Shown here piece by piece: positions 43,208-51,684 of a DNA stretch of 64,000 nt. The stretch is from assembly GCF_000297395.2 (NCBI RefSeq), contig NZ_HF570108.1, positions 4,695,680 to 4,759,679 of the forward strand, read 5' to 3'. The stretch comes from Micromonospora lupini str. Lupac 08 (lineage in GTDB: Bacteria > Actinomycetota > Actinomycetes > Mycobacteriales > Micromonosporaceae). Under the pieces are notes generated by a model. It was not told the origin of the DNA. It searched no databases and saw nothing but the letters and a program-made list of their open reading frames with translations. Position 1 is the stretch's first letter, and each line of letters begins with the position of its first letter. The position numbers and the translations under genes are program-made.

Positions 43208-44412
43208 AGCAGTCCTCTCCTCACCAGATTGCCCATCAGATCGCGGACGCCGAAGTGCCAGGGCTCGCACTCCTCCGCCTGCCGCACCCGGTTGACCAGG
43301 GTGCCGAGCGCCGGGCAGCTGATCCGTACCACGTCGTCGGCCTTGTGGGTGAAGCCCTCACCGGGGCGGTCCCGGTCCTGGATCGGCGCGAACATGGTGC
43401 CGAGCATCAGGGCGGCGCCATCCGGATAGTGGTGGTGCGGGCCGATCAACTGGCGCACCAGGTCCTCCGGGTCGCGCGACATCCGGGTCATCTCCGAGAC
43501 CGCCTCCAGCAGGAAGCCGTCCACACCGCGGACCTCCAGTCGCACCTCCAGCTCGCGTACCCGATCCATTCCGAACCGGTCGTCGAAGAGCCGGATCAGG
43601 GGGCCGAGGGCGCAGGAGGCGTTGTTGTCCTTCGCCAGGGGAAGCAGGAGCGCCGAGCGGCCCTCGATGTCGCGCAGGTTCACGTCGTTGCCGAGGGTGG
43701 CGCCGACGATCCGGCCGCTGGACGCGACGATGAGCGTGACCTCGGGCTCCGGGTTGTTCCAGGTCGACGCGGCGAGGACGCCGACCTCGACGGCGGTGCC
43801 GACGGCGGAGAGAATCTGCCCCTTGGTGAAGATCTCGGCGTCCGGGCCGATCCCCACCTCCAGGTACTGGCTCCACATGCCCTCGGCGACCAGCAGACTC
43901 TTGAGCCGGGCCGCCTCGGCCGAGCCCGGTTTCAGGTTGTGCAGGTCGACACCGAGGTCGGCGAACATCCGTTGCCTGATGTCCGCCGCGAGCGCCAGGT
44001 CCCCCCGTGCCCGCTCCTCGATGACGCGTTCGATCATCGAGACGGGAAAGGTCACGCCTGCGGCCTTGAGCGCCTGGAGGTCGACCGGGGCGAGCAGCCA
44101 GGGCCGGCCACGGTCGCGCGTCGCGGCTCCGGTGTTGGCCAGGATCTCCCCGAAGTCGCCCAGCCGCGCCCCGTCGAGCCCGGCCACCGTCGCGGCGGGG
44201 TCGGGCAGCTCGCAGATGTCCCGGACCGTCGGGAAGCGGTGGCTGAGGTCGATGACCTCGCCGTTCCGGACGGCCACGGGCGTGGGGCCCTCGACGGTGG
44301 GGTCCCAGATCCGGCCGATGAGGACAGCGTCCGCATCGGCCGGCAACGCCTCCGCGGCCGTTCCGACCCAGTCCACGTCGGCGCCCGACCCTCGGGACTG
44401 TGGCACCGTCAT
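43204..44412 (-). CDS. FAH-family 2-keto-3-deoxypentonate dehydratase-like protein
   Basis: A 402-residue protein of the fumarylacetoacetate hydrolase superfamily, longer than hydrolase members and similar in layout to the archaeal and bacterial 2-keto-3-deoxy-arabonate dehydratase. Visible features: a KGQILSAVGTAVEVGV segment, the metal-ligand region NNPEPEVTLIVASSGRIVGATLGNDVNLRDIEGRSALLL (about 228-267), and AKDNNASCALGP. It would convert 2-keto-3-deoxypentonate to 2-oxoglutarate semialdehyde, the substrate of the dehydrogenase encoded by the overlapping downstream gene. ATG at 44412 has GGAGAG upstream. First gene of the operon, divergent from iclR-type gene. Confidence 0.82.
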   Translation of the reverse strand: MTVPQSRGSGADVDWVGTAAEALPADADAVLIGRIWDPTVEGPTPVAVRNGEVIDLSHRFPTVRDICELPDPAATVAGLDGARLGDFGEILANTGAATRDRGRPWLLAPVDLQALKAAGVTFPVSMIERVIEERARGDLALAADIRQRMFADLGVDLHNLKPGSAEAARLKSLLVAEGMWSQYLEVGIGPDAEIFTKGQILSAVGTAVEVGVLAASTWNNPEPEVTLIVASSGRIVGATLGNDVNLRDIEGRSALLLPLAKDNNASCALGPLIRLFDDRFGMDRVRELEVRLEVRGVDGFLLEAVSEMTRMSRDPEDLVRQLIGPHHHYPDGAALMLGTMFAPIQDRDRPGEGFTHKADDVVRISCPALGTLVNRVRQAEECEPWHFGVRDLMGNLVRRGLL

Positions 44413-44490
44413 GAGCCGCTCTCCAAAGAGTTGGCGTCAACGAATTAAATTGCAACGATCGTAGCGACATGTGCAACGGTGTCAAGTGGC

Positions 44491-44529
44491 GATTGCGCAT
44501 TGCATCACGTCGATTGCACATGATGCAAT
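44491..44529. promoter_or_regulatory. IclR-type operator: inverted repeat and 21-bp spaced direct repeats
   Basis: ATTGCA (44513-44518) and TGCAAT (44524-44529) form a perfect inverted repeat with a 5-base spacer. GATTGC recurs at 44491 and 44512, exactly 21 bases apart (two helical turns). Further TTGCA-like words occur at about 44450 and 44473. The sites lie between the divergent FAH operon and the IclR gene and cover the ATG at 44528. Confidence 0.6.
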
Positions 44530-44569
44530 GACAGCGACCGTGCTGCCCGTCGTGCGAGGGGAGACAGCC

Positions 44570-45358
44570 TTGGCACAATCGATACGCCGCGCGATCGACC
44601 TCATCCGTCGATCGGCCGAGCACCCGCTGTCCCTGACGGAGGCCGCGGACGTGCTCGGCGTCCACAAGTCCACGGCCCTGCGGATCCTGCAGACACTGGA
44701 ATCGGCGCGTTTCGTCCGCCGGACGGGGGCGGGCACCTACGTGCTCGGCAGCGGGCTGATCGAGCTGTCCGAACTGGCGCTGGGCTCGATGGACCTGCGC
44801 CAGCCCGCCGCCGCGCACCTCCGTGCGCTGCAACGCGAAACCGGCCACACCGTGCACCTGGCACAACTGACCGGCGACGAGATCATCTACATCGACAAGG
44901 TGGACAGTCCGGCGTTCGACGCCGTCAAGCTGCCCTCGCGTATCGGGCGCGCGGTGTCCATCTACGCGAGTGCGGTGGGCAAGACGATCCTGGCCCACCT
45001 ACCTCGCGAGGATCGCGACCGTCTCCTCTCGCACGTCGTCTTCGAGAGGTTCACCGACACCACCTTCACCGACCACGACGCCCTCGACGCCGAACTCGCC
45101 CACATCCGCGAACGCGGCTGGGCCGTGGACAACGGCGAACACGACGCGTACGTGCTGTGCGTGGCCGCGCCGATCCGGGATTCGCGCGGTCAGGTCATCG
45201 CTGCCGCCTCCATCACGGCGATCGAGGTCATCGCGAGCCTCGACCAACTGAAGAGCAACCTTCCGCTCCTGCTGGAGACCGCCAGCCAGATCTCGTACGA
45301 ACTCGGTTACCCGCGGCCCGCCGCGAACTCGGACGGTGACGGCAGGTCCACGACCTGA
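44570..45358 (+). CDS. IclR-family transcriptional regulator
   Basis: A 262-residue regulator: winged helix (AIDLIRRSAEHPLSLTEAADVLGVHKSTALRILQTLESARFVRR, about 6-50) and an IclR effector domain (YIDKVDSPAFDAVKLPSRIGRAVSIYASAVGKTILAHLP, then AAPIRDSRGQVIAAASITA). I place the start at TTG 44570 because GAGGGGAG lies 6-13 bases ahead and the family usually begins close to the HTH. ATG at 44528 falls inside the operator repeat. It probably controls the divergent FAH/dehydrogenase operon in response to a keto acid or pentonate. Confidence 0.88.
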   Translation: MAQSIRRAIDLIRRSAEHPLSLTEAADVLGVHKSTALRILQTLESARFVRRTGAGTYVLGSGLIELSELALGSMDLRQPAAAHLRALQRETGHTVHLAQLTGDEIIYIDKVDSPAFDAVKLPSRIGRAVSIYASAVGKTILAHLPREDRDRLLSHVVFERFTDTTFTDHDALDAELAHIRERGWAVDNGEHDAYVLCVAAPIRDSRGQVIAAASITAIEVIASLDQLKSNLPLLLETASQISYELGYPRPAANSDGDGRSTT

Positions 45359-45586
45359 CCGCGCGCGGCCCGGGCGTCAACGCCCGTCGTTCCGGTCGAC
45401 CGCCAGGGGGTGCCCTCGGACGTGGTCAGGCGCGGTGATTTCCGCGTTGGCGTACGCGAGGCCACTGACCAGGATCACCTCACCCGATCCGTCCGACTGC
45501 CCAGGCGTGGTTGTCGTCGTCGGGCACCGGTCGTCCCCAACGCGGCCCGACGCGGCCCCGCCCTGCCGACCCCGACCACCAGGAGG

Positions 45587-46132
45587 TCAACCGGCCGCAC
45601 GGTAGACGGCGGCGCCCATCGGCTTGTCGACGTCCAGGTCCGTCGCCGCGGCAACCCGGGCGATCATCATGTACTGCCCGATCACCATCAGGAGTTCGAC
45701 GACCTCGCGGGAGGAGAGCAGCCCGGTCAGCGCGGTGACGGTGTCGTCGGAGGGACGGACGTCGCGGACGACCTCGGTCGTGAAACGCAGGACGGCCCGC
45801 TGGTCCGGCGAGAAAGAGCCGGCCTCGATCTCGTCGCGCCCGAGCGCGCGGACCATCTCGTCGGTGGCGCCGGCGGAGCGGGCGATCGGCTCGTGCTGAA
45901 CCCACTCGTACCTGACGTCGCTCAGCCCGGCGACTCGCAGGATCGCGATCTCCCGGAGCAGCGGGTCGAGGGCCAGGTCCTTGAGCAGCGCGCCTCCCCA
46001 TCGCATCCAGTCCGGAAAGGCCGTCTCGGCGTGGGCCATGATGCGGAAGAAGTTCAGGGGTGCCGCGGCCTGCAGCGCCTCGCGGACCGGCGCTGGGGCG
46101 TCGGCGGGGTTCACGTACGGCAGACGACTCAC
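45587..46132 (-). CDS. Carboxymuconolactone decarboxylase (CMD/AhpD-like) family protein
   Basis: A 181-residue all-helical protein of the CMD family (PLLREIAILRVAGLSDVRYEWVQHEPIARSAGATDEMVRAL near the centre, REVVELLMVIGQYMMIARVA near the end). The AhpD-type CxxC pair is absent: the region reads RYEWVQH where peroxidase-linked members have EYCxxxH. A thiol peroxidase role is therefore unlikely, and activity is unknown. The GTG at 46132 has GAGGGGG upstream. Isolated between the IclR gene and the kinase. Confidence 0.82.
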   Translation of the reverse strand: MSRLPYVNPADAPAPVREALQAAAPLNFFRIMAHAETAFPDWMRWGGALLKDLALDPLLREIAILRVAGLSDVRYEWVQHEPIARSAGATDEMVRALGRDEIEAGSFSPDQRAVLRFTTEVVRDVRPSDDTVTALTGLLSSREVVELLMVIGQYMMIARVAAATDLDVDKPMGAAVYRAAG

Positions 46133-46490
46133 GGTTTCCCCCTCAAAACCGGCAGATAGGGCGTCCCGCACCATATCCGATCCCGGTTGCGCTCGCCGCC
46201 GATCCGCTCGACGAGATCGGAGGTCGGGAGCGAAGATCCGCCGGCCGAGGTCCCGCGCGAGGGCCACGTGCGCGGCCCGCGGGTGGGCACCGAGATCCCG
46301 GATCCTCCGGCGCCGCCAGGCCCGCTGCGATGGTCGCGCCGACGACACGGCCGGTTCACCCGAGGTGTGGACGGCATCGACGACGCTGGGTGGTCGGACG
46401 ATAGGCTGCGGGCGGCGTCCGACTGACCTAAGGGGAACGGGTGATAGGCGGAGCGGTTCGCGCGGTGGTCGCTGTCTGCGGGCATCCGGC
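46133..46490. other. Gene-free gap between CMD-family and kinase genes
   Basis: This 358-base gap separates two divergent genes. Frames remain open on both strands (for example 46187-46426 forward) but show no recognised protein, ribosome-binding site or domain. I saw no clear operator. It probably holds the promoters of both genes. Confidence 0.5.
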
Positions 46491-48110
46491 GTGAGCGACG
46501 GGTTGCGTCCCGGTGACCCGGCCCGCCTCGGCGCGTACGAGGTGGTCGCCCGGCTCGGTGACGGAGGCATGGGCAGCGTCTTCCTGGCCCGCTCGCCGGA
46601 TGGACGACGGGTGGCGGTCAAGGTCGTCCGCTCGGAATTCGCGCACGACGAGGAGTTCCGCGGTCGGTTCCGTAGTGAGGTGAACCGCGCCCGTCAGGTT
46701 CCACCCTTCTGCACCGCCGAGGTCGTGGACGCCGACCCGGACCACAACCCGCCGTACCTCGTGGTGGAGTACGTCGAGGGCCCCAGTCTGGCCCAGGTGA
46801 TCCGGGAACGGGGGCCGCTGGGGGCCGCGCAGGTGCACAGCATCGCGGTCGGGGTCGCCACCGCGCTCACCGCCATCCACGGTGCCGGGGTGATCCACCG
46901 GGACCTGAAGCCGGCGAACGTCCTCATCGCGCCGGGTGGGATCAAGGTCATCGACTTCGGCATCGCCCGGGCGTTCGAGGCGACGAGCCAGCACACCCGG
47001 ACCAACCAGGTCGTCGGGACCGTCTCGTACATGGCTCCGGAGCGGTTCGACGCGACGTTGGGCCGTCCGGTGGGCCCGGCCGCGGACATCTTCGCCTGGG
47101 GTGCCGTGGTCGCCCACGCCGCGACCGGCCGCAACCCGTTCGCGGGCGACTCCCCTACCGCCACCGCGATGCGGATCCTCACCCAGCCGCCGGACCTGGC
47201 CGGGCTCGGTGGGCCGTTGCGGGAGTTGGTCGCCCGTGCGTTGGAGAAGGATTCCGCTGCCCGGCCCACCGCCCGGGAGTTGCTCGACGGGTTGTTGACC
47301 GCGGCGGACCCGGGGGGTGCCGGCGGGCCGGCCGCACGCCTGGGCGCGACGCCGACGGCGGTCGTGTTGCCCGCGGCCGGCGGCACCGGCCAGGGCCGGC
47401 CGACGATGCCGCCGGGTCCGGCCACTGCCGGTCGCACGGGCTCGCGCCGGCGTGGCTGGCCCACCATGCTGGGGGTGACCGCCGCGGTGATCGCGGTGGT
47501 GGTGCCCGCTTCCCTGTTCGGCCCGAAACTGCTGGGCGGGCGGTCCACACCCGAGCGGGCCGGCTCCACGGTGACCGGCAGCCCGGCACCGAGCGGGCCG
47601 GCGACCACCGCGTCGGTGCTCGCATCGCGAACGCCGGCCGCCTCACCGTCGGCAAGCGTCGACCCGACCGACGCCATGCTGGCCGGTAAGCGGCGAATCC
47701 TGCTGCACGTGGTGGAGATCGACCGTGACCTGTCGCTGCCGTCGCACGGCGAGCTCGAGGTAGGCAACGGCACCGGCAAGGACGCGCTCTTCGTGCTCGA
47801 ACCGGTTGGCATCGACTACATGATCAAATCGGTGAACCCCGAGATCGCCCACCGACCCTGCCTCGGGGTCAAGCGCGACGGGGAGGGGAACAAGGATCTG
47901 GTGGGCGCCGAGTGTCGGCCGAGCGACGCGACCGTGTTCGCGCTGTCCCGCGAGGGCAGGGACGACAAGGGGCGCACCTCCTACGCCATTCTCAACGACG
48001 AGTACGGCGTGGTGCAGTGGAGCCCGACCAAGAGGGAGATCTACATCGAGTTTCTCGGTGACGCCCCGGTCGACACCACGTTCAGCCTGGTCGACCGAGG
48101 CGCGGTCTGA
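46491..48110 (+). CDS. Membrane Ser/Thr protein kinase with extracellular domain
   Basis: A 539-residue PknB-type kinase. Kinase domain about 15-270: LGDGGMGSVFLA, VAVKVV, HRDLKPANVLI (canonical RD), DFGIARA and SYMAPERF. A Pro/Gly/Thr linker precedes a membrane helix (about 325-343, MLGVTAAVIAVVVPASLF). The outer part (about 395-539) is an unrecognised globular domain with two cysteines (HRPCLGVKRDGEG and VGAECRP) that could form a disulfide. GTG at 46491 is chosen because the conserved kinase N-terminus starts there. The frame is open much further upstream without coding character. No PASTA repeats. Confidence 0.88.
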   Translation: MSDGLRPGDPARLGAYEVVARLGDGGMGSVFLARSPDGRRVAVKVVRSEFAHDEEFRGRFRSEVNRARQVPPFCTAEVVDADPDHNPPYLVVEYVEGPSLAQVIRERGPLGAAQVHSIAVGVATALTAIHGAGVIHRDLKPANVLIAPGGIKVIDFGIARAFEATSQHTRTNQVVGTVSYMAPERFDATLGRPVGPAADIFAWGAVVAHAATGRNPFAGDSPTATAMRILTQPPDLAGLGGPLRELVARALEKDSAARPTARELLDGLLTAADPGGAGGPAARLGATPTAVVLPAAGGTGQGRPTMPPGPATAGRTGSRRRGWPTMLGVTAAVIAVVVPASLFGPKLLGGRSTPERAGSTVTGSPAPSGPATTASVLASRTPAASPSASVDPTDAMLAGKRRILLHVVEIDRDLSLPSHGELEVGNGTGKDALFVLEPVGIDYMIKSVNPEIAHRPCLGVKRDGEGNKDLVGAECRPSDATVFALSREGRDDKGRTSYAILNDEYGVVQWSPTKREIYIEFLGDAPVDTTFSLVDRGAV

Positions 48111-48122
48111 CCCGCGCGCACC

Positions 48123-48152
48123 CGACCAGGCGGGCCGAACCGGCGCTGGTCG
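48123..48152. terminator. Bidirectional terminator
   Basis: CGACCAG (48123-48129) pairs with CTGGTCG (48146-48152). An inner GCCG/CGGC stem is also present. It lies between convergent stops at 48110 and 48177. Confidence 0.55.
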
Positions 48153-48176
48153 CTGAGCGTCGCGGACACCACACCG

Positions 48177-48794
48177 TCAGCGCAGCAGCGCCATCCGTTC
48201 GATGACGGAGTCGCGCAGCTCCGGTGGCCACGGGAACAACGGCGCCGCCACCCGGAGCTGAGCCAAGCCGTGCAGCCCGACCCAGAGCGCCGTCGCGTCG
48301 CCGAACGGGTCCGCGCTGGCCGACCGTCCCTCCGCGACACAGTCGGCGAGCGTACGCCGGAAGATCTCGAAGGCTCCCATGCCGAGCACGGCCAGCTCTT
48401 CCGCAAGGCCCGGGGCCCGCTCCAGGGCCTGCCCGGCGTCCCAGACCGCGCCGAACATCACCCGGTACTGCTGGGGCCGGCGTTCGGCGAAGGCCAGGTA
48501 GGCCGCGCAGACCGCGCGCAGCCGCTCGACCGGATCCGCGTCTTCCGGTGCGCCCAGCTCCTGCTCCAGGATGGTGAATGCACGTTGCGCGACCGCGAGC
48601 AGGATCGAGTCCAGGTCCGGGAAGTGGGGATAGATCGAGGGCGCGGAGATGCCTGCCTGCCGGGCTATCCCCCGCAGGGTCACGTTCTGCGGCGTGCCGT
48701 CCTCCAGGAGTTCCAGCGCGGCGTCGACGATCTCGTCGCGGAGCTGGGCACCCTGGCCGCGCTTGTTGCGGGCCCGCATTCTCGGTGTGGTCAC
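48177..48794 (-). CDS. TetR-family regulator with WHG-type C-terminal domain
   Basis: A 205-residue repressor. The N-terminal HTH is about 20-62 (IVDAALELLEDGTPQNVTLRGIARQAGISAPSIYPHFPDLDSILLAV). The C-terminal region has ALWVGLHGLAQLRVAAPLFPWP, typical of the WHG-type TetR ligand domain. ATG at 48794. It is divergent from the small membrane protein gene at 48876, which it likely represses through the repeats at 48825-48849. Confidence 0.9.
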   Translation of the reverse strand: MTTPRMRARNKRGQGAQLRDEIVDAALELLEDGTPQNVTLRGIARQAGISAPSIYPHFPDLDSILLAVAQRAFTILEQELGAPEDADPVERLRAVCAAYLAFAERRPQQYRVMFGAVWDAGQALERAPGLAEELAVLGMGAFEIFRRTLADCVAEGRSASADPFGDATALWVGLHGLAQLRVAAPLFPWPPELRDSVIERMALLR

Positions 48795-48824
48795 CCCTTG
48801 ACTTTACACCTGTTAGGCGAACGC

Positions 48825-48849
48825 GTAAGTTAACGGCTGTAAGTTGACG
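48825..48849. promoter_or_regulatory. Direct repeats in TetR divergent promoter
   Basis: GTAAGTTAACG (48825-48835) and GTAAGTTGACG (48839-48849) match at 10 of 11 positions with 14-base periodicity. A related word TTTACACCTGTTA lies just before (about 48803-48814). The region is unusually A+T-rich for the window. Probable TetR binding sites overlapping promoters. Confidence 0.5.
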
Positions 48850-48875
48850 CTCGTTTCTTAGGGATGGAGTTCCCC

Positions 48876-49304
48876 ATGACCGCCGCGACCACTACCCGAA
48901 TCGACACCGCCGCCCCCGCCCACCGCAGAGACCTCGTCGGCCGCGGGCTGGCGGCCTTCGCATCCCTCGCCACCGCCGTCGCGTTCGTCAACGGAGTGCT
49001 GCTGACCATCAACGCCAGCGACGATCGCCTGTTCATCGAGGGCTGGCGGGTCTCCAGCTTCGGCATCTTCGCCGCGCTCTTCGCCCTGCTCGCGCTCCGG
49101 CCACGTCAAACGGCAGGCGTCTGGGAGATCCTGCTCGCCGGCAAGGCCGCTCTCGTCGTGTTCGGGGCGCTGATCGGAGACGTCCCCGAGGCACGCCTGT
49201 CGGCAATCGTCGACTTCGGGCTCGTCGCCGTCGTCGCGGCGGCCTACGTGCTCTGCCGCGGCTGGTTGGCGTGGCGTCCCGCGACCACCAACCCCGCCCG
49301 ATGA
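48876..49304 (+). CDS. Four-helix membrane protein under probable TetR control
   Basis: A 142-residue protein with a polar N-terminus and four membrane helices (about 26-45, 62-78, 88-104 and 113-131). No family name is certain; similar proteins are annotated only as hypothetical. I choose ATG 48876 because GGATGGAG lies 6 bases ahead; ATG 48864 overlaps that site. The gene converges on the 49523-50503 gene, with a strong hairpin between. Its likely role is a membrane function induced when the adjacent TetR binds its ligand. Confidence 0.65.
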   Translation: MTAATTTRIDTAAPAHRRDLVGRGLAAFASLATAVAFVNGVLLTINASDDRLFIEGWRVSSFGIFAALFALLALRPRQTAGVWEILLAGKAALVVFGALIGDVPEARLSAIVDFGLVAVVAAAYVLCRGWLAWRPATTNPAR

Positions 49305-49367
49305 CGGAGACGACCATGGCTCCACCTCGCCACCCCGTACTCGGCACAACCACGCAGCGGGCGCGCC

Positions 49368-49407
49368 GGATCGCCCGTCCCCGTCGTCCGACGGCGGCGG
49401 GCGATCC
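49368..49407. terminator. Bidirectional terminator
   Basis: Outer arms GGATCGCCCG (49368-49377) and CGGGCGATCC (49398-49407) are perfectly complementary. An inner CCGTC/GACGG stem-loop (49381-49394) makes a compound hairpin between convergent stops at 49304 and 49523. Confidence 0.75.
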
Positions 49408-49522
49408 GAGTCTCCAGTATCGACAGACCGGAGCCCTCCGGTGCGGGGCTGCGCGGTTCCTAGACGCGGGTGACGCTCACGCCGCCGAGCCTGATCCCAT
49501 ACATGGAACAAGCAGGTACGGG

Positions 49523-50503
49523 TCAGCGGCCCGGCAGGGTGGCCAGTGCCAGGTTGGGATCGACCCCCGTGGTGTACGCGGCGCTGAGCACGTAGAGGGT
49601 GCGACCGCGCACGGCCACCGAGGTCGGGTTCTGCAACCCCTCGGCGGCGGTCAGCAGCGTTCGCGCACGGCCGGCCGCGTCGATGCTCACCACCGTGTTC
49701 GGGCCGTTGAGTGTGGCGATCACCTGCTGGTCACCGGCGCCGACGAACGTGAAGTCGTCGATGCCGACCAGGCCTGTCGCCGCCACGCGGACAGGTCCGG
49801 GACGGCCGTGCCGCACCGGAATGCGCAGCAGCGTGCCGTGGTCCAGGTTGGTGGCCCAGATCGCGTCGGCGCGTACCTTGATGCCGTTGGCACCGAGGAA
49901 ACCCGCCGCGGCCAGCTCGGGCGCCGAGGACCAGACCTCGACACGGCCGCCGTCCAGGGGGACCGTCGAGATCGTGCCGAGTACCGAGTCGGTCAGGTAG
50001 AACCTCTTCGCCTCCGCGTCGAACGCCAGGCCGTTGGGGAGCCCGTCGGCAGGCAGGGCGGCGATGCGGTGCGGGGCCCGGCCGGGGCGTAGCCGGTACA
50101 GACCTGTGGAGGCGGCGTCGCCGCTGGCGTACAGGAAATAGAGGGTGCCGTCGGTCATGCGGACGATGCCCGTGGTCAGCGCGAATGCGAGCACCGGCGT
50201 ATTGACGCCGCCATCGGCGGGGGCGGGCAGGGTAGCCAGGATCCGCGTCCCGCCGGACGGGGTGACCGCGGCGACCTGTCGGGAGGCCGCGAAGGTGACG
50301 TAGGCCGTACCATCCGGGCCGACGGCGACGTTCTCCGGCATCTGTCCCTCGGTCAGGTCGAAGTGGTTCGCGATCCGCGCGGGCGCGGCCGACGCTCGGG
50401 CCGCCGCGGTAGCGGCCGGCACGGCGCTCGACGGTACGACCGTCACGACGCCGATCCCCGCTGCTGCGACGGCGATGGCGAGGGTCATCGTTCTCTTACG
50501 CAT
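49523..50503 (-). CDS. Secreted SMP-30/NHL-like beta-propeller protein
   Basis: A 326-residue exported protein. Signal peptide about 1-40 with several Ala-rich cleavage options. The rest is a six-bladed propeller with repeats of the form PENVAVGPDGTAYVTFAASRQVAAVTPSGG, LPNGLAFDAEAKRFYLTDSVLGTISTVPLDGG and NPTSVAVRGRTLYVLSAAY. SMP-30/gluconolactonase metal ligands are only partly recognisable, so a lactonase activity is not supported. It may be a binding or structural propeller. It shares a strand with the XRE-type gene upstream. Confidence 0.75.
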   Translation of the reverse strand: MRKRTMTLAIAVAAAGIGVVTVVPSSAVPAATAAARASAAPARIANHFDLTEGQMPENVAVGPDGTAYVTFAASRQVAAVTPSGGTRILATLPAPADGGVNTPVLAFALTTGIVRMTDGTLYFLYASGDAASTGLYRLRPGRAPHRIAALPADGLPNGLAFDAEAKRFYLTDSVLGTISTVPLDGGRVEVWSSAPELAAAGFLGANGIKVRADAIWATNLDHGTLLRIPVRHGRPGPVRVAATGLVGIDDFTFVGAGDQQVIATLNGPNTVVSIDAAGRARTLLTAAEGLQNPTSVAVRGRTLYVLSAAYTTGVDPNLALATLPGR

Positions 50504-50602
50504 TTCTGTCCCTACTCACGGTGTTGTTGATGGGCGGGAAAAGGGCGCGACGGGCCGGGCGCTCCGTGCGGAGCACCTCACGTCGAGCCGATGGGGACGG
50601 CG

Positions 50603-51490
50603 CTATTCGCGCCTGGCGAGCGGCTGTGGAGCGCCGGCACGGGTGGTGACGGCGCCGTGCACGAGCAACGTCATCGCGGCGTGCGATGCCGAGCCGGGTT
50701 CGGTGGTGGCGACGACGACGCTCTGACCGTCCTCGGTACGCAGGGTCTGCTGCGTCACGTCCATGGCGCCGACCAGCGGGTGACGCATCTGGTAGACCGC
50801 GTCGCCGCCGGCCTTCACCCGGTGGTCGGCCCACATCGTGGCGAACTCCGGGCTCCGCACCGTCAACTCGCCGACCAGCGCGGCCATCAGCGGGTCGTCC
50901 GGATGCTGCCCGGAGGCCATCCGGAGCGTCGCCACCACCGCGCGGGCCTTGCTGGGCCAGTCCGCGTACAGGTCGCGGGTGTGCGTGTCCAGGAACACCA
51001 GCCGTGCCATGTTCGGGTACTGGCTCGGCCGCTGGAGGATCTCCGGTGCCAGGTGGCCGGCGAACAGGGCATGACCTGCGGTGTTCCAGGCCAGCACGTC
51101 GGCGCGGCGACCGAGCACCACCACAGGTACGTCGCCGAGCGTAGCGACGAGCTGACGTACCGCCGGGCTCACCCGCTCCGGAGCCGGGCGACGCACGGCA
51201 GGCCGGCGGCGGGTCCCGGCCGCCAACTCGATCAGGTGGCGACGTTCCGCGTCGTCGAGCCGCAGCGCCCGGGCGAGCGCGTCGAGCACCTCCGGTGAGG
51301 CGTTCACGGCCTGACCCTGCTCCAACCGCGAGTAGTACGACACGCTCACCCCGGCCAGCAGCGCCAACTCCTCCCGGCGCAGCCCTCGAACCCGGCGCCG
51401 CTCCCCGTAGGTCGCCACGCCGGTGTCCTCCGGCCGCAGCTGGGAGCGCCGGGCCTGGAGGAAGTCACCGAGCTGTCCTCTCGCGTTCAT
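50603..51490 (-). CDS. XRE-family regulator with MmyB-like ligand domain
   Basis: A 295-residue regulator: helix-turn-helix at about 10-75 (LGDFLQARRSQLRPEDTGVATYGERRRVRGLRREELALLAGVSVSYYSRLEQGQAVNAS) and a C-terminal PAS-like MmyB domain (VLGRRADVLAWNTAGHALF, ARLVFLDTHTRDLYADW, then MRHPLVGAMDVTQQTL). Such proteins commonly control neighbouring oxidoreductase genes, none of which is adjacent here. ATG at 51490 starts the conserved region; the upstream extension is not supported. Confidence 0.9.
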   Translation of the reverse strand: MNARGQLGDFLQARRSQLRPEDTGVATYGERRRVRGLRREELALLAGVSVSYYSRLEQGQAVNASPEVLDALARALRLDDAERRHLIELAAGTRRRPAVRRPAPERVSPAVRQLVATLGDVPVVVLGRRADVLAWNTAGHALFAGHLAPEILQRPSQYPNMARLVFLDTHTRDLYADWPSKARAVVATLRMASGQHPDDPLMAALVGELTVRSPEFATMWADHRVKAGGDAVYQMRHPLVGAMDVTQQTLRTEDGQSVVVATTEPGSASHAAMTLLVHGAVTTRAGAPQPLARRE

Positions 51491-51684
51491 GACTCGAAGT
51501 ATCACCAGCCCTGCCCACGCCAACCACTCCCCACCAGGGGTAGGCACCGCATGGCGAGGCAGCCCGTCCGTGCCGGCACGACTCCCCGAGCCAGTCGCCG
51601 GTGGCCAGGTCACCGTCGATGCCCTGGCCACCGACCGTCAGTGCGGTGGTGGCACGCGCCCCGTCATTCGACGATCCGCGCCGC

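Noticed and set aside
10573..45358. A secondary-metabolite gene cluster or a defence island
   Set aside because: No polyketide synthase, NRPS, RiPP-modifying enzyme, restriction, CRISPR or toxin-antitoxin genes were seen. The content is carbon use, copper handling and regulation.
45359..45586. Possible gene or attachment site in the gap after the IclR gene
   Set aside because: Only a 6-bp stem-loop (45371-45386) was found; no tRNA-like sequence, repeat or coding character.
49523..50503. The secreted propeller as the missing pentonolactonase of the oxidative pentose route
   Set aside because: It is exported, far from the pentose operons, and lacks a clear set of SMP-30 metal ligands.
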